From the NCBI RefSeq assembly GCF_035916875.1, contig NZ_JAXUHN010000082.1:1-41136 (forward strand): 41,136 nt of DNA, given 5' to 3'. A program made the translations under genes and the position numbers. Of the stretch, positions 7,935-16,519 are shown in pieces. The notes below the pieces were generated by a model. It worked only from the letters and a program-made list of their open reading frames with translations, was not told the DNA's origin and did not search any database. Source of the stretch: Methylomicrobium sp035916875 (GTDB lineage: Bacteria; Pseudomonadota; Gammaproteobacteria; Methylococcales; Methylomonadaceae). Each line of letters starts with the position of its first letter. Within the stretch, counting starts at the first letter, position 1.

Positions 7935-8654
7935 ATGAGACCGAGCGGAAGACAACCCGATCAACTGAGAGAAATCAAATTTACCTGTGGCTATACCAAA
8001 CATGCGGAAGGCTCCGTACTGGTCGAGTTTGGCGATACCCGTGTACTCTGCACCGCCAGCGTCGACAGCCAGGTGCCGCGTTTCCTCAAGGGCAAGGGTG
8101 AAGGCTGGATCACTGCGGAATATGGCATGTTGCCGCGCTCCACGCACAGCCGGATGGGGCGCGAGGCCAGCTCCGGCAAACAGGGCGGGCGCACGATGGA
8201 AATTCAGCGTTTGATCGGTCGGTCCCTGCGCGCCGCGGTCGATTTGAAGGCGCTCGGTGAAAACACGATCACGATTGACTGCGACGTGTTGCAGGCCGAC
8301 GGCGGCACTCGCACCGCCGCGATCACCGGCGGTTTTGTCGCGTTGTCGCTGGCGGTCAAACAGATGCTCAAACAAAAGCAGATCAAGACCAATCCTCTGC
8401 ACGGCCAGGTTGCTTCGGTGTCGGTCGGCATATACAACGGCGTTCCGGTACTGGATCTGGACTATAAAGAAGACAGCAATGCCGAAACCGACATGAATGT
8501 GGTGATGAACGATGCGGCGGCATTTATCGAAGTCCAGGGCACCGCCGAAGGGCATGCGTTCAGAAAGGACGAGCTAGACGCCATGCTCGACCTGGCGGGC
8601 CGCGGCATCAAACAATTGATCGAAAAGCAGCGGGAAGCATTGGAAAAATGTTGA
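7935..8654 (+). CDS. rph: Ribonuclease PH
   Basis: Phosphorolytic 3'-5' exoribonuclease that trims the 3' ends of tRNA precursors; a cytoplasmic hexamer. The 239 residues match the family length exactly. Motifs in order: N-terminal MRPSGRQPDQLR, GDTRVLCTASVD, GEGWITAEYGMLPRSTHSR, the phosphate-binding region RTMEIQRLIGRSLRAAVD, TIDCDVLQADGGTRTAAITG and LDLDYKEDSNAETDMNVVM. Nothing is missing or truncated. rdgB follows 78 bp downstream in the same direction, a common rph-rdgB pairing, so they may be co-transcribed. Confidence 0.97.
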   Translation: MRPSGRQPDQLREIKFTCGYTKHAEGSVLVEFGDTRVLCTASVDSQVPRFLKGKGEGWITAEYGMLPRSTHSRMGREASSGKQGGRTMEIQRLIGRSLRAAVDLKALGENTITIDCDVLQADGGTRTAAITGGFVALSLAVKQMLKQKQIKTNPLHGQVASVSVGIYNGVPVLDLDYKEDSNAETDMNVVMNDAAAFIEVQGTAEGHAFRKDELDAMLDLAGRGIKQLIEKQREALEKC

Positions 8655-8732
8655 AATAATGCGCGTGCCGAACCATTAAAAAAACTTTCAATATTGAATT
8701 TAACGAGATAGTTTTCGCTTTTCACCCGACTT

Positions 8733-9344
8733 ATGCGTTTCTCAAAACACCAAAAAATCGTGCTTGCCAGCGGCAATCCGGGAAAAATTCGGGAAATTCA
8801 GGCGATACTGGCCGATCATCCGATCGTGCCGCAATCCGACTTCTCGATAAGCGACGCGGAAGAAACCGGTACGACCTTCGTCGAGAACGCAATCATAAAG
8901 GCTCGGCATGCGGCGAGGCATAGCGGTCTGCCGGCGATTGCGGATGACTCCGGGTTAGTCGTCGATGCGCTCGACGGCGCGCCAGGCGTTTATTCCGCAC
9001 GCTATGCCGGGCTCGGCAGCAGCGACCTGGACAATCTGCGAAAGTTGCTGAAAGAGCTTGACGGCGTACCGGAAGCGCAGCGCAGCGCCCGCTTCATTTG
9101 CGTTTTGGTATTCATGCTGAATGCCGACGACCCTACGCCGGTCATCGCGGAGGGGATTTGGGAAGGAAGAATTTTGACCCGGCCGGCCGGCAGTAATGGC
9201 TTCGGCTATGACCCGGTATTCTGGGTGCCCACACACCACTGTGCCTCGGCGGAGTTGCAGCCTGAGGTCAAAAACGCCTTGAGTCATCGAGGTCAGGCGC
9301 TACGCAGCCTGACCTCCACACTTAAAGCCAAAGAAACGGCTTGA
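8733..9344 (+). CDS. rdgB: dITP/XTP pyrophosphatase (RdgB/HAM1 family)
   Basis: Hydrolyses dITP, ITP and XTP to the monophosphate and pyrophosphate, keeping deaminated purines out of DNA and RNA. The 203-residue protein carries the family motifs: SGNPGKIREIQAIL near residue 14, FVENAIIKARHAA, ADDSGLVVDALDGAPGVYSA (metal-binding and catalytic Asp), GFGYDPVFWVP and SHRGQALR. It sits after rph as in many proteobacteria. A link to the purine-catabolic operon 18 kb away is thematic only. Start at the ATG that gives MRFSKHQKIVLASGNPG; the ribosome site is weak. Confidence 0.95.
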   Translation: MRFSKHQKIVLASGNPGKIREIQAILADHPIVPQSDFSISDAEETGTTFVENAIIKARHAARHSGLPAIADDSGLVVDALDGAPGVYSARYAGLGSSDLDNLRKLLKELDGVPEAQRSARFICVLVFMLNADDPTPVIAEGIWEGRILTRPAGSNGFGYDPVFWVPTHHCASAELQPEVKNALSHRGQALRSLTSTLKAKETA

Positions 9345-9430
9345 TCCCGGCAGCGCGCGCATCGCCTAATTTCTCGATGCGAGGAGCAGACATACAGTTC
9401 GGCAGACAGGCAATGCGTCACTGTCGTGTT

Positions 9431-9745
9431 TTACTTCACGATCAAGCTATTATTGACCTGCTTGACGCCTTTGACCGTACGCGCCAAGCGTACGGCTCTC
9501 TCTGCGGCTTCCTGTGAATCAACAAAGCCGCTCAACTGGACGATGCCCTTGAAGCTTTCGACATCGATCTGCATGACTTTGAGCTTGGAATCGCCGAGAA
9601 TCGACGTTTTGACCTTGGTGGTCAGCACCGAATCATCAAGATATTCGCCGGTGCTTTCCGTTTTATGGGTGCCCGCGCAGCCAGCCAGCGAGGCAATGAT
9701 CAGCAGCCCCAATAAAAAACGCAGGAATGAACTGAATTTTTTCAT
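9431..9745 (-). CDS. BON-domain lipoprotein (tandem copy 2)
   Basis: A 104-residue predicted lipoprotein. The signal peptide MKKFSSFLRFLLGLLIIASL ends in the lipobox LAGC, followed by one BON domain containing TTKVKTSILGDSKLK and VQLSGFVDSQEAAERAV and ending TVKGVKQVNNSLIVK. BON domains bind phospholipid or peptidoglycan-side surfaces, and many such proteins (OsmY-like) respond to envelope or osmotic stress. The frame opens upstream at 9784, but the ATG at 9745, preceded by GGAAATATC, gives a clean signal peptide. Its neighbour at 9807-10127 is a close paralogue with an identical C-terminus, so this is a tandem duplication. Confidence 0.87.
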   Translation of the reverse strand: MKKFSSFLRFLLGLLIIASLAGCAGTHKTESTGEYLDDSVLTTKVKTSILGDSKLKVMQIDVESFKGIVQLSGFVDSQEAAERAVRLARTVKGVKQVNNSLIVK

Positions 9746-9806
9746 GATATTTCCACAAGACATAAAAATGATACGTAATAACAAGAATAACCGGTAAAAG
9801 CCAAAT

Positions 9807-10127
9807 TTATTTGACTATCAGGCTATTATTGACCTGCTTGACTCCTTTGACGGTGCGCGCCAGATGCACAGCCTGATCTGCAGATGCCTGGGAGTCGACA
9901 AAACCGCTCAACTGGACGACGCCCTTGAAGGTTTCGACATGGATCTGCAGAAATTTGACTTTGGCATCGCCAAGAATCGATGTTTTGACCTTGCTGGTTA
10001 ACGCCACATCGTCGAAATACTCTCCCGTGCTTTCGTGCAGCTTGCCGCCAGCACAACCCGTGAGCGACAGAACGAGAACGATACACAATCCGAATAACAA
10101 ACATCTGATCGAATCGAATTTTTTCAT
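9807..10127 (-). CDS. BON-domain lipoprotein (tandem copy 1)
   Basis: A 106-residue predicted lipoprotein with signal peptide MKKFDSIRCLLFGLCIVLVL and lipobox LTGC, then a single BON domain (TSKVKTSILGDAKVKFLQI, VQLSGFVDSQASADQAV). Its last 15 residues, TVKGVKQVNNSLIVK, are identical to the next gene, and the ribosome-site context GGAAATATCATGAAAAAATT is also shared. The duplication therefore includes the translation start. It is transcribed first of the pair. Likely outer-membrane or periplasmic, with a role in envelope stress inferred from the family. Start chosen at 10127 rather than 10145 for the signal peptide. Confidence 0.87.
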   Translation of the reverse strand: MKKFDSIRCLLFGLCIVLVLSLTGCAGGKLHESTGEYFDDVALTSKVKTSILGDAKVKFLQIHVETFKGVVQLSGFVDSQASADQAVHLARTVKGVKQVNNSLIVK

Positions 10128-10445
10128 GATATTTCCAAACCACATGAAGAGTTAAAAGTAATGCCTTGAAGAATCAAGAAAAGCCAGGGCAAGTCTGACA
10201 TGATTATATTAACACCATGTTAACGCGGATAAAATATGGACAATGCAACAAGGGCTTTTTTGATGATAGATGGACGCATCGCACGCTTGGAATTGCCGGC
10301 GTTCCGTATCGAGACGCCGTTGCGACTTTACGTTACAGCTTCGGAATGAATGCTTGGTTGCAAAAAAACGGCGTAGGCGGGAAAGCGCCCGCAGGCGAAA
10401 TTTTTAAAGCTTCTCGGCGGCAGTCCCGCCGCCTGTATACCTCGC
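10128..10445. other. Intergenic region between BON gene and catalase-like gene
   Basis: No gene supported. GGCGGCAGTCCCGCCGCC near 10419 forms a hairpin just beyond the stop of the minus-strand gene ending at 10446. On the minus strand it is followed by an A/T-rich stretch, so it could act as a weak terminator. The AT-rich part around 10200-10260 may hold the BON promoter, but no clear hexamers were fixed. Confidence 0.4.
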
Positions 10446-11540
10446 TTACCACCGTACCCTTTTACCGCCTTTCCGCAAGGCGCTGTCAGGATCGTTTCGG
10501 TCTTTCCGCCACAAAGGGTGACGGAAATTGATCACGAAATCGCCGTTGTACGAAACCACCGCATTGTTGAAATTGACTTTGCCGATGGTTTGCCAGTTGG
10601 TGATCGATTGTCTTTCGCCTTTGGGTAACAAAGCAAAGCCGGAGCGTTTGCCCGTATCGGAGGCTGAGATGTCAAAGCTGAGAGTGCGCAGGGGAAGCGG
10701 ATTGCCCTTGTCGAAGATATAACTCATCACTTCATCGCGTAAATCGTTTTCGCCGGAAAGCGGGATTCCGGGTGCCATTCGCAGCCGCATGAATTCCGGC
10801 GCATGAGTTGCGATGCCCGCCGGTTTGCCGAGTTCGGCGATCGGATAGACCTGGCGGACCGAGGGCATCAGGTCAAGAAACAGAAACAGTACGCCTTCTT
10901 GCAGTATAGTCGGCAACTCATTGCCTCGATTCAGGCCGGTCACATGCGGGGCATTGGTCAGTTCGACGCCATTGATCCGGGTAGTCGTCGTTCCGCCCAA
11001 ATCATCCGCGAGAATCACATTGGCCGTCGACAACAATTCTTTATGGTTTTCGTTAAGAGTCGGGAAAATCTTCAAAAACAGACCATAGCTTCGTCTGATC
11101 CCGCCGCATGTCTTCGTCACGCCCGCGCTGATCCGGGCGACCGCCAAACCCTGGCTGCCTTTTTTGAAATAACCGGTATAGGGGTTGTCTTCGTCGATTT
11201 GCCAGGTTCCGAGCGCGCAAACGCCGTTCGGACGCAACAATCTTCGAAAGCCTCGTCCGTCCTCCCCCCAGCGCAAGTCCGCCGAGGATTCCAGAGCTCT
11301 GATGGCTGCCAAGGTGAATTGCGGCGGTTGTCCGCCCGGCAGGATGCCGGCGTAGGTGCTCTTGTTGGTGGTTTTATAATAGGGCAGCGCCGGCTCGTTC
11401 GGACCGCCCCAGACTTTTTGATAAGGATTGGCGAATAGCGCGGCTTTAACGTCGCTGAAACGAGAACCTTGATAGTCCTGATCTTCCCGGGTGAGACCCT
11501 GGCTCCCCAAAATTTCCTCTGGTCCTGGAATTTGGCTCAT
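10446..11540 (-). CDS. Catalase-superfamily-like protein of unknown function
   Basis: A 364-residue soluble protein without a signal peptide. Residues around 85-145 (FRRLLRPNGVCALGTWQI, YTGYFKKGSQGLAVARIS, IRRSYGLFLKIFPT) run parallel to the catalase barrel core (HxxGVxAFGxFE, TPVLARFS, RGFALKFYT). NVILADDL may match the asparagine segment. At the place of the catalytic histidine there is Arg-Pro-Asn-Gly instead, and I find no clear heme-ligand tyrosine. If homologous, it may not be a true catalase. Catalase-fold relatives include allene oxide synthases. Start at 11540 (MSQIPGPEE), preceded by ACGAGGT, rather than the upstream ATG at 11615. Function unassigned. Confidence 0.5.
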   Translation of the reverse strand: MSQIPGPEEILGSQGLTREDQDYQGSRFSDVKAALFANPYQKVWGGPNEPALPYYKTTNKSTYAGILPGGQPPQFTLAAIRALESSADLRWGEDGRGFRRLLRPNGVCALGTWQIDEDNPYTGYFKKGSQGLAVARISAGVTKTCGGIRRSYGLFLKIFPTLNENHKELLSTANVILADDLGGTTTTRINGVELTNAPHVTGLNRGNELPTILQEGVLFLFLDLMPSVRQVYPIAELGKPAGIATHAPEFMRLRMAPGIPLSGENDLRDEVMSYIFDKGNPLPLRTLSFDISASDTGKRSGFALLPKGERQSITNWQTIGKVNFNNAVVSYNGDFVINFRHPLWRKDRNDPDSALRKGGKRVRW

Positions 11541-11761
11541 GGCTGACCTCGTATGAACGTGATGGAATATGTTGGTTGTCGGCCGTGGGGCGTCATTTTG
11601 CACAATCTCTGACAATGGCCTGTTTACCAGCGTTGATTCTAACTAATAAAGTTAGCTTTTAAATGTATCACATTTGCGGCTATCGCAAAAAAAAATTTGC
11701 ATGGAATGCCCGCATGCTCAGCCACGTCGAAAGCAGTCGGCGCAAACATCTATACGGGGAA

Positions 11762-12010
11762 ATGGCGAGTCAGATGGTTCGGGTGTTGAAATGCGTCCGG
11801 TTTAGTTCGATCGAAATCGTTATGTATGACCGCAAGGTCACGCAGATCGAGCGGAAAAGAAATTGCCGAAGCGGGCTCCGATATAGAGCCGTTGTTACAG
11901 GGAGGCGGGGAACTACGGGGCCATGCACAAAAAAGGGAGCGAAATCGCGGGGAGACGTTGATGCCGAAGAAGATTCGCAGCTAAGTCGGGTATTGCCTTT
12001 CCGGGTATAG
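11762..12010 (+). CDS. Possible DUF2292/YezD-like small protein
   Basis: An 82-residue frame whose first third contains LKCVRFSSIEIVMYDRKVTQ followed by IERK. This fits the short DUF2292 pattern (L..L.YGSIEI.VHDG.VVQIER), in which the usual HDG is here YDR. DUF2292 proteins are normally 50-70 residues and end soon after QIER; here the basic tail after residue 40 looks non-coding, so the 3' part may be decayed or frameshifted. GGGGA precedes the ATG closely. Function of the family is unknown. The gene lies alone between the catalase-like gene and parA, on the opposite strand from both. Confidence 0.33.
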   Translation: MASQMVRVLKCVRFSSIEIVMYDRKVTQIERKRNCRSGLRYRAVVTGRRGTTGPCTKKGAKSRGDVDAEEDSQLSRVLPFRV

Positions 12011-12084
12011 TTGCTTTGTCAAATTGGCGCACGCGCCGATCAGGAAGGAGTTGTACGGGTTTCTGCACCGAGGGTGAGCCGGCA

Positions 12085-12103
12085 GGCGGGATTAAACCCC
12101 GCC
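12085..12103. repeat. Short palindrome behind the ParA gene
   Basis: GGCGGG (12085-12090) and CCCGCC (12098-12103) flank an AT-rich loop ending in a C. It lies 20 bp beyond the minus-strand ParA stop at 12123. It has no clear T-run and resembles the other GGGGTT-type palindromes in the window. It could still end transcription of the ParA gene. Confidence 0.45.
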
Positions 12104-12122
12104 TATATCGGTTTTGGAATGA

Positions 12123-12902
12123 CTACTCCCCTTGAATCTCCGAATGCAATGCCCGGAATTCCTCGGTCAGTTTGTGGCTCGGGACATAATGAATCAAAGG
12201 CTGCGCCTGGCTGTGCGATTCCCTGACCTTGATCGAAGGTGAAATCATCGCGGCGAGGACCGGCAAGCCCTCGGCGATCAATTGATCGACCAGTTGGCGC
12301 GGCAGGTTCGCCTGTTTCTGGAACTGGTTGACTACGATACCTTCGATTTCGAGGCGCTGATTGTGGTCGGCCTTCACTTCGCGGATCGTTTGCATCAAGG
12401 TCAACAGCGACTCGCGCGAGAAGGTGTCGCAGTCGAACGGAATCAGGCATTTGTCCGCCGCGATCAGCGCGGACTGGCTAAAGAAATTCAGTACCGGCGG
12501 CGTGTCCATATAGACCTGATCGAAACCTTGCAGAGCGTCCAACGCCTCTTTCAATTTGAAGATCTTGAAGCGCGATTCGAGTTTGCTTTGCAGGGATTCC
12601 AGTTCGGGATGCGAAGGCACCACATACAGATTCGGAAACGGCGTTTCGTGAATGTAGTTTTCGAGGCCGGAATTGGAACCGCCGCCGAACAGCGACAGGC
12701 TCAGGGTTTCCTTGAAGAACTGCGAGAGCGTCTTTTCGCTTTCGGCAACCTTTTGCCCCATCAGATATTGCGTCGAATTGCCCTGAACGTCGAGGTCTAT
12801 CACCAAGGTCCGTTTGCCTTCGACGGCGCTGATCGCGGCAAGATTGCAGGTGATCGTTGATTTACCGACGCCGCCTTTTTGATTGAAAATGACTCTGCGC
12901 AT
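12123..12902 (-). CDS. ParA/MinD-family partition-type ATPase
   Basis: A 259-residue deviant Walker ATPase. The N-terminus MRRVIFNQKGGVGKST holds the deviant Walker A lysines. Further motifs are TLVIDLDVQGNSTQYLMG (Walker A' Asp) and the Walker B region FDQVYMDTPPVLNFFSQSAL. Such proteins position cargo (chromosome, plasmid, chemoreceptors, microcompartments) on the nucleoid. No ParB or cargo gene is adjacent, so this is an orphan ParA whose cargo is unknown. It is not the chromosomal soj type by context. It is followed on the same strand by nothing but a palindrome; its own upstream neighbour is the zinc-ribbon gene, 73 bp away and also on the minus strand. Confidence 0.85.
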   Translation of the reverse strand: MRRVIFNQKGGVGKSTITCNLAAISAVEGKRTLVIDLDVQGNSTQYLMGQKVAESEKTLSQFFKETLSLSLFGGGSNSGLENYIHETPFPNLYVVPSHPELESLQSKLESRFKIFKLKEALDALQGFDQVYMDTPPVLNFFSQSALIAADKCLIPFDCDTFSRESLLTLMQTIREVKADHNQRLEIEGIVVNQFQKQANLPRQLVDQLIAEGLPVLAAMISPSIKVRESHSQAQPLIHYVPSHKLTEEFRALHSEIQGE

Positions 12903-12975
12903 CTTTACTTGTACCTCATCATAGCCGCTGGCTTAAAAATATCATTATAATACAAAAATTAAGGATTTTGCTGGC

Positions 12976-13461
12976 TTACATGCGCACAAATGTGGTTGCC
13001 TTGCAAGCTGGGCAAACCGGGATCTCGCTGGTGGTTTTAAATGCGATTTCCTTTCCGCAGCTGTCGCAGATGAAGGTGCCGGGGAATGTGATTTCGCCGC
13101 TTTTGTATTTGTGGACTTTCGCGCGTTCCTCGATTTCGGCAAGCTGGATGCGGGTTTTGTCCGCAACGCTCAAGAACGCGTCAAGCGTGAAATTCTCGAT
13201 CAACTCAATATCAAACTTGAACCACTCTGATAGCGACTCGTCATCCTGCCCGGCATGTAAACCATGGGCCGCGCTTTCGACATCGCGCTTGACGTAGCCC
13301 GATACCTTGTCCAGGTCTTCCTTGCTCAAATCGCTGGTTTTACCGGCTTTTTCGGTCGAGATCTCGAGCGCTTCGCCGAGCGTGTGCAAGGCGTCGTCCA
13401 TCGTTTCGTAAAGGTGCTTGACGATGTCGTTATAAGCGGCGACCCATTTGTTTTTATTCAT
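12976..13461 (-). CDS. Zinc-ribbon protein of the YbeL/DUF1451 family
   Basis: A 161-residue cytoplasmic protein. The N-terminal ~110 residues are helical and charged (MNKNKWVAAYNDIVKHLYET, AGKTSDLSKEDLDKVSGYVK). The C-terminus is a zinc ribbon with two CxxC pairs, FICDSCGKEIAF and IPVCPACKATTF. In E. coli ybeL also lies next to leuS, so position supports the call. Function is unknown. The frame continues upstream into the leuS start region, but the ATG at 13461 has a strong CAGGAG ribosome site and gives the family N-terminus. It is divergent from leuS with only 81 bp between the starts, so the promoters must interleave. Confidence 0.88.
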   Translation of the reverse strand: MNKNKWVAAYNDIVKHLYETMDDALHTLGEALEISTEKAGKTSDLSKEDLDKVSGYVKRDVESAAHGLHAGQDDESLSEWFKFDIELIENFTLDAFLSVADKTRIQLAEIEERAKVHKYKSGEITFPGTFICDSCGKEIAFKTTSEIPVCPACKATTFVRM

Positions 13462-13506
13462 ACTTACATCTCCTGAAAATGGCACTCTTGATTCGAGCAA
13501 CTGTGG

Positions 13507-13512
13507 TATTCT
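13507..13512 (+). promoter_or_regulatory. Putative extended -10 box for leuS
   Basis: TGGTATTCT is an extended -10 (TGn plus TATTCT) 31 bp before the leuS ATG. The only upstream hexamer, TTGATT at 13488, is spaced 13 bp, so the extended element carries the call. Confidence 0.35.
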
Positions 13513-13542
13513 AACGCTTTTGACCGACAAAAGACGAGAAGG

Positions 13543-16026
13543 ATGCAAGAAAATTACAAGCCGTTGGTTATAGAGCAAGAAGTGCAACAAATCTGGGAAG
13601 AAAAGGGCGTGTTCAACGTGTCCGAAACGTCCCAGGGAGATAAATACTATTGCCTGTCGATGTTCCCCTATCCCAGCGGTAAATTACACATGGGGCATGT
13701 CCGCAACTATACCATCGGCGACGTGATTAGTCGTTATCAACGCATGCTTGGAAAAAACGTGTTGCAGCCGATGGGCTGGGACGCATTCGGCCTGCCGGCC
13801 GAAAATGCGGCAATGCAGCACGGCGTGCATCCGGCCGACTGGACCTACGACAACATCGAGTATATGAAGGGCCAGTTGAAGCGGCTCGGTTTCGGTTACG
13901 ACTGGAAGCGCGAAATCGCGACCTGCGATTCTTCCTACTACCGTTGGGAGCAATGGTTTTTCCTGAAACTTCTCGAAAAAGGCCTGGTTTACAAGAAGAC
14001 CGCACCGGTCAACTGGTGCCCGAACGACATGACCGTGCTCGCGAACGAGCAAGTGATCTACGGCTGCTGCTGGCGCTGCGATACGCAGGTCGAACGCAAG
14101 GAAATCGCGCAGTGGTTTTTGAAAATCACCGACTATGCCGATGAACTGCTACAAGCCTTGGATACGCTCGACGGCTGGCCGGAGCAAGTCAAAACCATGC
14201 AGGCGAACTGGATCGGCAAGAGCTACGGCGTGCGTTTCGCGTTTCCTTACGAACTGGACGGCAAACAGGAGTTGCTGTGGGTGTTCACAACCCGCGCCGA
14301 CACGATCATGGGCGTGACTTTCTGCGCGGTCGCCCCCGAACATCCTCTGGCGGCCCGCGCTGCCAAGAACAATCCGGAACTCGCCGCGTTCATCCACGAA
14401 TGCGAGCAGACCGGTACCGCCGAAGCCGATCTGGCGACGATTGAAAAGAAAGGCATGCCGACCGGCATCTTTGTCACGCATCCGTTGACCGGCATTCAGG
14501 TTCCGGTTTGGGTCGGCAATTATGTGCTGATGAGTTACGGCGAAGGCGCGGTGATGGCGGTGCCGGCGCATGACGAGCGCGATTTTCATTTCGCGCAAAA
14601 ATACGCTCTACCGACCATCCAGGTGTTGGAAAATAAAGCGCCGGGCAAAGACGACAAGCCGTTCGATATCGCCGGCTGGCAGGAGTGGTATGCGGCGAAA
14701 GACGCGTCGATGGTGCTGATTAACAGCGGCAAATACGACGGACTGACGCACAAACAGGCGATCGATGCGATCGCAGCCGATTTGAAAGTGCAGGACCTCG
14801 GCGACAAGCACGTGCGCTTCCGGCTCCGCGACTGGGGCGTTTCGCGCCAGCGTTACTGGGGCGCGCCGATTCCGGTGATCTATTGCGACGATTGCGGTAC
14901 AGTGCCGGTGCCCGAAAAGGACCTGCCGGTCGAACTGCCGCGCGATGTGGTGCTGGACGGTTCGCAGTCGCCGCTGGTCGCGCATCCGACCTTCTCGCAG
15001 ACGACCTGTCCACGCTGCGGCAAAGCGGCGCGGCGCGAAACCGATACCTTCGACACATTCATGGAATCGTCCTGGTATTTCGCGAAATTCACCTGCAACG
15101 ACGGCGAGTCGATGCTCGATGCGCGCGCGAATCACTGGCTGCCGGTCGATCATTACATCGGCGGCATCGAACACGCGATTCTGCATTTGCTCTATGCGCG
15201 TTTCTATACCAAATTGCTGCGCGATGAAGGACTGATCGCGGTCGATGAGCCGTTCAAGAATCTGCTGACGCAGGGCATGGTGCTGAAAGACGGCAGCAAG
15301 ATGTCCAAGTCGAAAGGCAACACGGTCGATCCGCAGGCGCTGATCGATCAATACGGCGCGGATACCGTGCGCCTGTTCATCATGTTCGCGGCGCCGCCCG
15401 AGCAGTCGCTCGAATGGTCCGACAGCGGCGTTGAAGGCGCGTTTCGCTTTTTGAAACGGCTCTGGAAGCTGGTCTATCAGCATGTCGAATCCGGCCTCCC
15501 GGCTAAACCGCTCGACAAGGCCAATTTGACCAAGGAACAGGCGGATGTGCGCCGCCAGTTACATCAAACGATCCTGAAAGTCTCGGATGATTTCGGCCGT
15601 CGCTTTACGTTCAATACCGCGATCGCGGCGAACATGGAACTGGTCAACCATTTGTACAAGTTCGGCGACGACTCGGACAATGCGCGCGCGCTGCTTCAGG
15701 AAGCGCTCGAGGCGGTCGTGTTGATGCTGTCTCCGATCGTGCCGCATGTCTGCCATCAGCTCTGGCAGGATTTGGGCCGCGCCGATGCTTTGATCAACGC
15801 AGCCTGGCCGGCCGTCGATCAATCGGCATTGACGCAGGACACGCTGGAGCTGGTCGTGCAAATCAACGGCAAATTGCGCGGCAAGATTTCAGTAGCCGCA
15901 ACGGCTTCGAATCAAGACGTCGAAGCGTTGGCGCTCGGCGATGAACATATCGCGCATTTGCTGGAAGGGCAAACCGTCAAAAAAATCATCGTGGTTCCTA
16001 AAAAACTGGTGAATATCGTCATTTGA
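13543..16026 (+). CDS. leuS: Leucyl-tRNA synthetase
   Basis: Charges tRNA-Leu; cytoplasmic class I synthetase. Its 827 residues are close to the usual ~860. The HIGH signature appears as PYPSGKLHMGHVRNY at about residues 43-57, and KMSKS at 586-590 in DGSKMSKSKGNTVDP. Between them lies the editing domain, with TTRADTIMGVTFCAVAPEHP and YGEGAVMAVPAHDERD. The tRNA-binding C-terminal domain ends KKIIVVPKKLVNIVI. GAGAAGG precedes the ATG. Its TGA overlaps the lptE ATG by one base (TGATG), so leuS, lptE and holA form one translationally coupled operon in the standard gammaproteobacterial order. Confidence 0.98.
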   Translation: MQENYKPLVIEQEVQQIWEEKGVFNVSETSQGDKYYCLSMFPYPSGKLHMGHVRNYTIGDVISRYQRMLGKNVLQPMGWDAFGLPAENAAMQHGVHPADWTYDNIEYMKGQLKRLGFGYDWKREIATCDSSYYRWEQWFFLKLLEKGLVYKKTAPVNWCPNDMTVLANEQVIYGCCWRCDTQVERKEIAQWFLKITDYADELLQALDTLDGWPEQVKTMQANWIGKSYGVRFAFPYELDGKQELLWVFTTRADTIMGVTFCAVAPEHPLAARAAKNNPELAAFIHECEQTGTAEADLATIEKKGMPTGIFVTHPLTGIQVPVWVGNYVLMSYGEGAVMAVPAHDERDFHFAQKYALPTIQVLENKAPGKDDKPFDIAGWQEWYAAKDASMVLINSGKYDGLTHKQAIDAIAADLKVQDLGDKHVRFRLRDWGVSRQRYWGAPIPVIYCDDCGTVPVPEKDLPVELPRDVVLDGSQSPLVAHPTFSQTTCPRCGKAARRETDTFDTFMESSWYFAKFTCNDGESMLDARANHWLPVDHYIGGIEHAILHLLYARFYTKLLRDEGLIAVDEPFKNLLTQGMVLKDGSKMSKSKGNTVDPQALIDQYGADTVRLFIMFAAPPEQSLEWSDSGVEGAFRFLKRLWKLVYQHVESGLPAKPLDKANLTKEQADVRRQLHQTILKVSDDFGRRFTFNTAIAANMELVNHLYKFGDDSDNARALLQEALEAVVLMLSPIVPHVCHQLWQDLGRADALINAAWPAVDQSALTQDTLELVVQINGKLRGKISVAATASNQDVEALALGDEHIAHLLEGQTVKKIIVVPKKLVNIVI

Positions 16027-16517
16027 TGAAGAAGTTATTTATTGTCTTCCTGGTTTGTTGGCTGAGCGCTTGCGGTTACCATTTACGCGGTGCCGGTCAG
16101 ACGACGGTCAAATTCAAGAAAGTCTATTTGGTAGGGGCGTCGGGCTCTTTGCGCGACGGTTTCGACGAAGTATTGAAGATGTCGTCCGCTCGCTTGGCCA
16201 AAAACGCGAAAGAGGCGGATTTGCAGGTTGTGGTGTCTAAGGAAAAATTCAATACCCGTTCCGTATCGCTGAATTTCAGCGGCCGGAGCAACGAGAGTGA
16301 ATTGAATTACCGGTTGGAATTCCAATTGGCCGGTTCCGGAAAAGCCGAGTTGTCGGCGGGCGATCCCCTTCAGATCATTCGTGAATATTTCAGCGACCAA
16401 CAAGACATTCTCGCGAAAAGTAACGAACAGAATGTGATACGCAGAGAAATTTACCAACAGGCGGCACGCACGATCCTCGAACGCGCCCAGGCTCGAATTC
16501 AGGCGAGCTCCAAATAA
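16026..16517 (+). CDS. lptE: LPS-assembly lipoprotein LptE
   Basis: Outer-membrane lipoprotein that plugs the LptD barrel and helps place lipopolysaccharide on the cell surface. The 163-residue protein starts MKKLFIVFLVCWLSACGYHL: a signal peptide with lipobox LSAC and lipidated Cys16, then the characteristic GYHLRG after the cysteine. The C-terminus is a long charged helix (NVIRREIYQQAARTILERAQ), as in the family. A TTG at 16023 would add one residue, but the ATG in the TGATG overlap with leuS is the natural start. holA follows after two bases. Confidence 0.93.
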   Translation: MKKLFIVFLVCWLSACGYHLRGAGQTTVKFKKVYLVGASGSLRDGFDEVLKMSSARLAKNAKEADLQVVVSKEKFNTRSVSLNFSGRSNESELNYRLEFQLAGSGKAELSAGDPLQIIREYFSDQQDILAKSNEQNVIRREIYQQAARTILERAQARIQASSK

Positions 16518-16519
16518 CG

